A DNA stretch of 5,115 nt from Pseudomonas sp. GTDB taxonomy: Bacteria > Pseudomonadota > Gammaproteobacteria > Pseudomonadales > Pseudomonadaceae. Positions within the stretch are counted from its first letter, which is position 1; each line of letters opens with the position of its first letter. The notes under the pieces were generated by a model, which did no database searches, had not been told where the DNA came from, and saw nothing but the letters and a program-made list of their open reading frames with translations. This document shows, in pieces, positions 1 to 5,115 of this stretch. The DNA lies in the NCBI GenBank assembly GCA_026398835.1, contig JAPLSD010000645.1:1-5115 (forward strand). The letters run 5' to 3'. The translations under genes were made by a program, and so were the position numbers.

Positions 1-402
1 GGTCTGGGAAAGCTTCGCCTTGAAGGCCACGCCCAGGCGACCGAAGTTATCGGCCGGTTCACCATCGTGGTCGAGCGGCAGCAGCTGCGTACCGCCGGTG
101 CCGCGTCCGCCGTCGAGTTTCAGCGAGTACAGGCCGAGCACATCCATACCGAAACCGACGGTGCCCTGGGTGAATCCGGACTTGGCATCGAGGATGAAAC
201 TCTGGGTCCACTCTTCGGCCTTGCGCTGAGTCTTGGTCGGGTCGGTGAAGTTACGATTGATGTAGAAATTGCGCAGGTTCAGGTTGACCTTGGCGTCTTC
301 GAGAAAGCCGGATTCCTCGGCCATGACCGGCAATGCCGCGCTCGCCAGCGCTATGGCCAGCAGAGCGTGAGGGGTGGCTGGGAAAGAGGTGAATGGCTTC
401 AT
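1..402 (-). CDS. OprD-family outer-membrane porin, N-terminal part (runs off the left edge)
   Basis: The first 134 codons of a porin are present; family members usually have about 420-450 residues, so about two thirds is missing. The ATG at 402-400 opens a signal peptide: MKPF, then a hydrophobic stretch (about residues 12-24) ending in P-V-M-A, with predicted cleavage after Ala28. The mature part begins EESGFLEDAKVNLNLRNFY and contains the family hallmarks WTQSF and SGFTQGTVGFGMDVLG (about residues 65-85), then LKLDGG and a LLPLDHDG segment, matching the first beta strands of the 18-stranded barrel of OprD and its relatives. Such porins sit in the outer membrane and admit amino acids, small peptides or aromatic and other carboxylates. 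The AEEWTQ form leans towards the carboxylate-specific (OccK/BenF-like) branch rather than OprD itself, but the substrate loops lie outside the window. Upstream of the start only a weak purine-rich match (AGAGAA) is seen as a ribosome binding site. Confidence 0.93.
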   Translation of the reverse strand, partial: MKPFTSFPATPHALLAIALASAALPVMAEESGFLEDAKVNLNLRNFYINRNFTDPTKTQRKAEEWTQSFILDAKSGFTQGTVGFGMDVLGLYSLKLDGGRGTGGTQLLPLDHDGEPADNFGRLGVAFKAKLSQT

Positions 403-756
403 GTGATCGGATTCTCTAATTGTTAGGGATGAAGCGGGGCGCTGCCGCAACGTCGGGTTGCAGACAAAAGTGTCGAACTGAAGGGGCGAGCGGGCTGGAT
501 CAGCCGGAGCGGGCAGGGCGCTGAGTCATGGGGTCGAACCTGTTGTTATTGGATTATGTCGGTGCGGGGAATGGTGCGGTGGATGGTCAAAGCGATTCAA
601 TTGGCCATGGCGGGTTTTGGGCGATAATCGAACGGAAGAAACGTTGATTCCAAGGCATAAAAAATCCGGAATTCTCATCGAAGTCCGGATTTTTTACTGT
701 TCCCCCGAAAACGGGTTCAGGACTACCGGTTTTTCGATGGGGGGCGTGCGGCGCGA
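403..756. other. 354-base intergenic region between the porin and the small conserved gene
   Basis: No convincing gene is seen here. The left part should hold the porin's promoter and leader, read leftwards. A -10-like CATAAT lies on the minus strand at 558-553, but no matching -35 is found at normal spacing, so the porin promoter may need an activator. The minus strand carries AATAACAACA at 550-541, which fits the AANAANAA pattern bound by Hfq/Crc in Pseudomonas. Two small hairpins are visible: GGCTG/CAGCC at 493-505, and a bulged stem at 442-463 (CTG..CAAC/GTTGCAG). A strong bidirectional terminator occupies 659-695 and is listed separately. Bases 702-744 can form an imperfect stem between a CCCCCGAAAAC arm and a GTTTTTCGATGGGGG arm. 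Confidence 0.6.
659..695 (-). terminator. Intrinsic terminator of the small conserved gene (hairpin works in both directions)
   Basis: The arms are a perfect 12-bp inverted repeat, AAAAAATCCGGA at 659-670 and TCCGGATTTTTT at 684-695, with a 13-nt loop. The A/T ends give a run of six T after the stem on either strand. It lies about 61 bases past the stop codon of the minus-strand gene ending at 757, which it most plausibly terminates. On the plus strand it has the same shape, but no plus-strand gene precedes it. The GC core is only about 6 bp, so its strength is uncertain. Confidence 0.75.
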
Positions 757-1101
757 TCAGTGCTTTTGCTTGTCTGTCCGAGCGGACAACTCGTGCAAAT
801 GGCGCCGTGATAACGCGAGAAAACGGGGGGTAGGGCCGACGTCTTCATAGAGCGGATCACCTTCTTCGTCGGTGGCGACGACATGCGAGCCTTTGACGTA
901 GGGAAAGCTCGCTTCGAGTTCTTCCAGCGCGGCGCCGATCAGTTCTCCTAGCAGTTCTTCGGGTTGCCGTTTGGGGTACATGTCGGTAATCGCCGCCAGG
1001 CGGGCTGCGGCTTCTACGTCCAGACGGATCGTGTAACCGGTCTTGGTCAAGCGGCCTTTGGCGTTTTCTTCCCAATGTTGGGCGAGCTCACGGATTTTCA
1101 T
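757..1101 (-). CDS. Conserved 114-residue protein of unknown function with a ribbon-helix-helix-like middle
   Basis: I recognise this as a small protein conserved next to ppc in Pseudomonas but cannot assign a function. The ATG at 1101-1099 is chosen because GAGG sits 5 bases before it. A GTG at 1119 would add six residues but lies upstream of that site. The protein has an N-terminal amphipathic segment (MKIRELAQHWEENAKGRL), a short strand GYTIRLD (22-28), a helix VEAAARLAAITDMYP (29-43), a turn, a second acidic helix PEELLGELIGAALEELEA (47-64), then a part with GDPLYEDVGPTPRFLALSRR (81-100). Strand-helix-helix with L/A/I spacing resembles ribbon-helix-helix DNA-binding proteins, though the acidic second helix is less usual. 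No signal peptide, membrane segment or cysteine is present. It is transcribed divergently from ppc across 203 bases. I have a vague memory of homologues carrying pilus-related names in databases; nothing in the sequence supports that. Confidence 0.85.
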   Translation of the reverse strand: MKIRELAQHWEENAKGRLTKTGYTIRLDVEAAARLAAITDMYPKRQPEELLGELIGAALEELEASFPYVKGSHVVATDEEGDPLYEDVGPTPRFLALSRRHLHELSARTDKQKH

Positions 1102-1118
1102 AGCGACCTCAATAGTCA

Positions 1119-1182
1119 CCTGCTCGTGGCAGGCAGTGATGACTGACCGGTGTGGGCCGGTGATAAGCCGTTGTGTGGCTTA
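1119..1182. promoter_or_regulatory. Three tandem short inverted repeats upstream of the small conserved gene
   Basis: Three perfect inverted repeats lie in a row. They are CCTGC-5-GCAGG at 1119-1133, ACCGG-6-CCGGT at 1146-1161, and TAAGCC-7-GGCTTA at 1164-1182. The first overlaps a wider AGTCA/TGACT pairing and sits just upstream of the GAGG ribosome binding site of the minus-strand gene. They could be hairpins in that gene's leader, about 100 nt if transcription starts near 1204, or operator half-sites in DNA. Short repeats like these can also arise by chance in GC-rich DNA. Confidence 0.35.
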
Positions 1183-1210
1183 CTGTTGAGACTAGCTTTA
1201 TTGCACAAGG

Positions 1211-1240
1211 TTTACAGTCGATTCGTCGCGCACTTGTAAG
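1211..1240 (+). promoter_or_regulatory. Candidate sigma-70 promoter of ppc
   Basis: The -35-like TTTACA at 1211-1216 (5 of 6 consensus bases) is followed after 18 bases by the -10-like TGTAAG at 1235-1240 (4 of 6). Transcription would begin near 1247, giving a leader of about 58 nt before the ppc ATG. It is the best-spaced pair I found upstream of ppc, but it was read by eye and is not strong. Confidence 0.4.
1211..1240 (-). promoter_or_regulatory. Candidate promoter of the small conserved gene, on the same bases as the ppc promoter
   Basis: Read on the minus strand, the same 30 bases give a -35-like CTTACA (1240-1235, 4 of 6) and a -10-like TGTAAA (1216-1211, 4 of 6) with 18 bases between. 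The start would fall near 1204, leaving a leader of about 100 nt that contains the inverted repeats at 1119-1182. The inverted TTACA/TGTAA pair makes the site nearly symmetric. Each hexamer is only a moderate match. Confidence 0.3.
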
Positions 1241-1304
1241 AACGTGACGCGAGCGGCACTCTTGAGCCTTCCGAGCCGCCCAGAGTCTGCTGGAGAACAC
1301 ATAG

Positions 1305-3935
1305 ATGACTGATATTGATGCACGCTTGCGCGAAGATGTTCACCTGTTGGGTGAGCTGTTGGGCAACACCATCCGTGAACAGTACGGGGAGGGCTTTCTC
1401 GACAAAATCGAGCAGATTCGCAAGGGTGCCAAGGCCGATCGCCGTGGCTCGGCGGATGCCGAACTGAGTGCCAGCCTCAACCAGTTGAGCGAGGACGAGT
1501 TGCTGCCCGTGGCGCGGGCGTTCAATCAGTTTCTCAACCTGGCCAATATCGCCGAGCAATATCAGTTGATTCATCGGCGCGACGAGTCGCAACCGGCGCC
1601 GTTCGAGTCGCGGGTGTTGCCAGAACTGCTGGCGCGTTTGCTCGCTGAAGGCCATAGCGCCGAGTCGTTGGCCCGGCAATTGGGGCGACTGGAGATTGAG
1701 TTGGTGCTGACTGCGCACCCGACCGAAGTTGCGCGCCGCACCTTGATCCAGAAATACGATGCCATCGCCGACCAACTGGCGGCGCAGGATCACCGCGACC
1801 TGACCACCGCCGAGCGCGAACAGATTCGGCAGCGCTTGCAGCGGTTGATTGCCGAAGCCTGGCACACCGAAGAAATCCGCCGCACCCGACCTACGCCGGT
1901 CGATGAAGCCAAGTGGGGTTTCGCGGTGATCGAGCATTCGCTGTGGCAGGCGATCCCCAACTACATGCGCAAGGCTGACCAGGCGCTGCATGCCGCCACC
2001 GGCCTGCGTTTGCCGCTGGAAGCGGCGCCAATTCGTTTCGCCTCGTGGATGGGCGGCGACCGTGATGGCAACCCGAATGTCACAGCACCGGTCACCCGCG
2101 AGGTGCTGCTGTTGGCGCGCTGGATGGCCGCTGACCTGTACCTGCGCGATATCGATCAGCTGGCCGCCGAGCTGTCGATGCAGCAGGCCAGCGCCGAGTT
2201 GCGCGCCAAGGCCGGGGAGAGTGCGGAACCCTATCGCGCGGTGCTCAAGCAGTTGCGTGAGCGCTTGCGGGCGACCCGCAACTGGGCGCATGCGTCCTTG
2301 AGTGGCGCCACCGTGGCACCTGCGCAGGTGTTGCAAAACAACCGTGAGCTGCTTGATCCCCTTGAGCTCTGTTTCCAGTCGCTGCATGAGTGCGGCATGG
2401 GCGTGATCGCCGATGGTCCGCTGCTCGACTGCTTGCGCCGCGCGGTGACCTTTGGTTTGTTCCTGGTGCGTCTGGACGTGCGTCAGGACTCCTCGCGGCA
2501 TTCGGCCGCCATGACCGAAATCACCGACTACCTCGGGCTGGGGCGCTATGGCGACTGGAGCGAGGAGGAGCGCATTGCGTTCCTGATGCGTGAATTGAGC
2601 AATCGGCGGCCATTGCTGCCGGGGTATTTCAAACCGTCCGGCGAGACAGCGGAAGTGCTGGCGACTTGCCGGGAAATCGCTGCGGCGCCGGCTGCATCCC
2701 TTGGCTCCTATGTGATCTCCATGGCAGGCGCCGCTTCCGACGTGCTCGCGGTGCAATTGTTGCTCAAAGAGGCGGGCGTGCTGCGGCCGATGCGGGTTGT
2801 GCCGTTATTCGAAACCCTCGCTGACCTGGATAACGCCGGCCCGGTGATCGAGAAACTGTTGCTTCTGCCGGGTTACCGCGCGCGGTTGCAGGGACCGCAG
2901 GAAGTGATGATCGGTTACTCCGATTCAGCCAAGGATGCCGGCACCACGGCGGCGGCCTGGGCGCAATATCGCGCACAGGAAAGGCTGGTGGACATCTGTC
3001 GCGAGCAGCAAGTCGAGCTGTTGTTGTTCCATGGTCGAGGCGGCACGGTGGGGCGCGGCGGTGGCCCGGCCCACGCGGCGATTTTGTCGCAACCACCGGG
3101 ATCGGTGGCCGGGCGTTTCCGCACCACGGAACAGGGCGAAATGATTCGTTTCAAGTTCGGCCTGCCGGACATTGCCGAGCAAAACCTCAATCTGTACCTG
3201 GCGGCGGTGCTGGAAGCCACCTTATTACCGCCTCCGCCGCCGGAACCGGCCTGGCGAGTGATGATGGACGAATTGGCGGCAGACGGTGTCAGCGCTTATC
3301 GCGCCGTGGTGCGGGACAATCCGCAGTTCGTTGAGTATTTCCGCCAGTCGACGCCGGAGCAGGAGCTGGGCCGTTTACCGCTGGGCAGTCGGCCGGCCAA
3401 ACGCCGTGCCGGGGGGATTGAAAGTTTGCGGGCGATTCCGTGGATCTTCGGCTGGACCCAGACGCGCTTGATGCTTCCCGCCTGGCTGGGCTGGGAAAGC
3501 GCCTTGAGCAAAGCGCTGGAGCGTGGTGAGGGTGAGCTGCTGGCGCAGATGCGTGAGCAGTGGCCATTCTTCCGCACGCGCATCGACATGCTGGAGATGG
3601 TCCTGGCCAAGGCGGACGCGGATATCGCGCAGTCTTACGATGAGCGATTGGTGGAGCCGGATTTGCTACCTTTGGGTGCGCATTTACGCGACCTATTGTC
3701 GCAGGCCTGTTCCGTGGTGTTGGGCTTGACCGGTCAGTCGCAGCTGATGGCACATAGCCCTGACACCCTTGAGTTCATCCGTTTGCGCAACACTTATCTG
3801 GACCCGCTACATCAATTGCAGGCCGAGTTGCTGGCGCGTTCGCGGCAACAGGACGCGGAGCAGGGCAGCCCGCTGGAACAGGCGCTGCTGGTGTCTGTGG
3901 CGGGGATTGCCGCCGGTTTGCGCAATACTGGCTGA
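1305..3935 (+). CDS. ppc: Phosphoenolpyruvate carboxylase
   Basis: This cytoplasmic tetramer adds bicarbonate to phosphoenolpyruvate, giving oxaloacetate and phosphate, the refilling reaction of the TCA cycle. The 876-residue length matches the bacterial family (E. coli 883). All key motifs are visible: LTAHPTE with catalytic His138, [12 protein letters not shown] (249-260, Arg253), [13 protein letters not shown] (Arg393), metal ligands Glu503 and Asp540, [10 protein letters not shown] with Lys543, the glycine-rich loop [14 protein letters not shown] (575-588, Arg578 and Arg584), [12 protein letters not shown] (608-619), and the C-terminal RNTG. Residues equivalent to the E. coli aspartate-inhibition site (Arg584, Lys769, Arg828, Asn874) are kept, so feedback inhibition by aspartate is expected (inference). 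The ATG at 1305 has TGGAGA 8 bases upstream, and its reading frame aligns with E. coli numbering from His138. A run of five prolines lies at 642-646. The gene is intact and divergent from the small conserved gene. Confidence 0.99.
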   Translation: MTDIDARLREDVHLLGELLGNTIREQYGEGFLDKIEQIRKGAKADRRGSADAELSASLNQLSEDELLPVARAFNQFLNLANIAEQYQLIHRRDESQPAPFESRVLPELLARLLAEGHSAESLARQLGRLEIELVLTAHPTEVARRTLIQKYDAIADQLAAQDHRDLTTAEREQIRQRLQRLIAEAWHTEEIRRTRPTPVDEAKWGFAVIEHSLWQAIPNYMRKADQALHAATGLRLPLEAAPIRFASWMGGDRDGNPNVTAPVTREVLLLARWMAADLYLRDIDQLAAELSMQQASAELRAKAGESAEPYRAVLKQLRERLRATRNWAHASLSGATVAPAQVLQNNRELLDPLELCFQSLHECGMGVIADGPLLDCLRRAVTFGLFLVRLDVRQDSSRHSAAMTEITDYLGLGRYGDWSEEERIAFLMRELSNRRPLLPGYFKPSGETAEVLATCREIAAAPAASLGSYVISMAGAASDVLAVQLLLKEAGVLRPMRVVPLFETLADLDNAGPVIEKLLLLPGYRARLQGPQEVMIGYSDSAKDAGTTAAAWAQYRAQERLVDICREQQVELLLFHGRGGTVGRGGGPAHAAILSQPPGSVAGRFRTTEQGEMIRFKFGLPDIAEQNLNLYLAAVLEATLLPPPPPEPAWRVMMDELAADGVSAYRAVVRDNPQFVEYFRQSTPEQELGRLPLGSRPAKRRAGGIESLRAIPWIFGWTQTRLMLPAWLGWESALSKALERGEGELLAQMREQWPFFRTRIDMLEMVLAKADADIAQSYDERLVEPDLLPLGAHLRDLLSQACSVVLGLTGQSQLMAHSPDTLEFIRLRNTYLDPLHQLQAELLARSRQQDAEQGSPLEQALLVSVAGIAAGLRNTG

Positions 3936-3975
3936 GGCTTTTCGGCTATCTTCATTGGCTTGACGCATGACCCTG

Positions 3976-4001
3976 GCGGTCGCTTTTAGAGAGGCGACCG
4001 C
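3976..4001 (+). other. Stable hairpin 41 bases after ppc
   Basis: The arms GCGGTCGC (3976-3983) and GCGACCGC (3994-4001) form a perfect 8-bp GC-rich stem around a 10-nt loop, TTTTAGAGAG, extendable by one G-T pair. The bases after it (TGCTGTCAGG) contain no T-run, so it is not a standard intrinsic terminator. It could protect the 3' end of the ppc message, be part of an adk leader, or belong to a small RNA. Confidence 0.45.
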
Positions 4002-4189
4002 TGCTGTCAGGCGACACTTTGTTATGGGGTTGCGACTTGGAGTACCTCGTCGCAGGGGCAACATTGTCGCGGGTTCCTGCTACTTTCGGCGGCTTGTGTG
4101 GTCCGTGCCTGCTGTGTATCTTGATCAGCCTTTGGCCGTTTGGGCGGTCACGACCCTATTTTGAGATTGGCCCCACGAGGCGAATCTGA

Positions 4190-4870
<681 letters not shown>

Positions 4871-4893
4871 AAAGTCTGATGATGCTTCACCTT

Positions 4894-4923
4894 CAACGGC
4901 CCGCTTGCGGGCCGTTGTTGTTT
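4894..4923 (+). terminator. Intrinsic terminator after adk
   Basis: CAACGGCCCGC (4894-4904) and GCGGGCCGTTG (4907-4917) form a perfect 11-bp GC-rich stem around TT, followed by the T-rich tail TTGTTT (4918-4923). It begins 23 bases after the adk stop codon. The tail is interrupted by one G, so some read-through into tsaB is possible. Confidence 0.88.
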
Positions 4924-4960
4924 ATACTGGCGCACTTTTTTCACACCGATGGAAACACCG

Positions 4961-5115
4961 ATGAGCACCTTGCTGGCCCTGGACACCGCGACTGAAGCTT
5001 GCTCCGTTGCCTTGCTGCATGACGGCAAGGTCACGAGCCATTACGAGGTGATCCCGCGCCTGCATGCGCAGAAGCTGCTGCCGATGATCAAGGATCTGCT
5101 GGCCGAGGCGGGGAC
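4961..5115 (+). CDS. tsaB: TsaB, subunit of the tRNA t6A-modification complex, N-terminal part (runs off the right edge)
   Basis: Only 51 full codons are present; the family has about 220-230 residues. The product starts MSTLLALDTATEACSVALLHDGKV and continues with IPRLHAQKLLPMIKDLL, matching E. coli TsaB (LAIDTATEACSVAL and the PREHTQRILPM segment). TsaB is an inactive ASKHA-fold paralogue of TsaD; with TsaD and TsaE it supports transfer of threonylcarbamoyl to A37 of ANN-reading tRNAs in the cytoplasm. Family members normally start shortly before the DTAT strand, so the ATG at 4961 is preferred. An in-frame ATG at 4949 would add METP. Neither start has a strong ribosome binding site; GGAAA at 4951-4955 is the best for the 4961 start. 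The gene lies 90 bases after adk, beyond the terminator. A -10-like TATACT (4923-4928) directly after the hairpin could drive it, but no matching -35 was found. Confidence 0.95.
   Translation, partial: MSTLLALDTATEACSVALLHDGKVTSHYEVIPRLHAQKLLPMIKDLLAEAG

Noticed and set aside
67..426. A 119-codon plus-strand open frame over the porin start
   Set aside because: The minus strand here encodes a clear signal peptide and OprD-family motifs, so the plus frame is a shadow.
617..850. A 77-codon plus-strand open frame between the porin and the small gene
   Set aside because: It runs straight through the strong terminator hairpin at 659-695 and into the antisense of the small conserved gene, with no ribosome binding site.
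1212..2756. A 514-codon open frame on the minus strand, antisense to ppc
   Set aside because: It lies opposite a fully recognised ppc reading frame and its product is rich in Gln, Arg and His with no recognisable domain. Long antisense open frames are expected opposite GC-rich codon-biased genes.
3976..4001. Calling this hairpin the ppc terminator
   Set aside because: No T-run follows the 3' arm on either strand, so it does not meet the pattern of an intrinsic terminator.
4031..4090. A possible REP-type repeat (GTCGCAGGGG, GTCGCGGGTTCCTGCTAC)
   Set aside because: The bases faintly resemble Pseudomonas REP elements, but the characteristic long palindrome is missing and copy number cannot be judged from this window.
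3967..4164. A 65-codon open frame in the ppc-adk gap
   Set aside because: There is no ribosome binding site before its ATG, the product is arginine-rich without a domain or signal, and the region shows RNA-like inverted repeats instead.

Overview
The window looks like a chromosomal core segment from a fluorescent-group Pseudomonas. The basis is protein similarity recalled from memory plus gene order: an OprD-family porin, a 114-residue conserved protein, ppc, adk and the start of tsaB. I recall Pseudomonas genomes carrying a conserved small gene, ppc, adk and tsaB side by side, but no database was searched. Codon use is GC-rich and even across the genes. I see no insertion sequence, tRNA, integrase, CRISPR array or other sign of transfer.

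Layout. The left end (402 down to 1, minus strand) holds the signal peptide and first strands of an OprD-family outer-membrane porin that runs off the window. A 354-base gap (403-756) follows, with the porin's upstream region and a perfect 12-bp hairpin terminator. Next is a small minus-strand gene (1101-757) for a conserved protein of unknown function whose middle resembles a ribbon-helix-helix fold. It is divergent from ppc (1305-3935), a complete phosphoenolpyruvate carboxylase, across a 203-base region containing a nearly symmetric pair of promoter-like hexamers and three short inverted repeats. A 287-base gap (3936-4222) rich in hairpins separates ppc from adk (4223-4870), which has a very good ribosome binding site and ends in a strong intrinsic terminator. 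The 5' end of tsaB (4961 onward) closes the window.

Roles. Ppc makes oxaloacetate from phosphoenolpyruvate to refill the TCA cycle. Adk balances AMP, ADP and ATP. TsaB is a subunit of the complex that completes the t6A modification of ANN-decoding tRNAs. They are neighbours rather than a pathway: the gaps and the terminator suggest mostly separate transcription units. I found no convincing new multi-gene system. The items most worth a second look are the possible DNA-binding small protein divergent from ppc, the symmetric promoter pair with its inverted repeats, and the structured ppc-adk gap.
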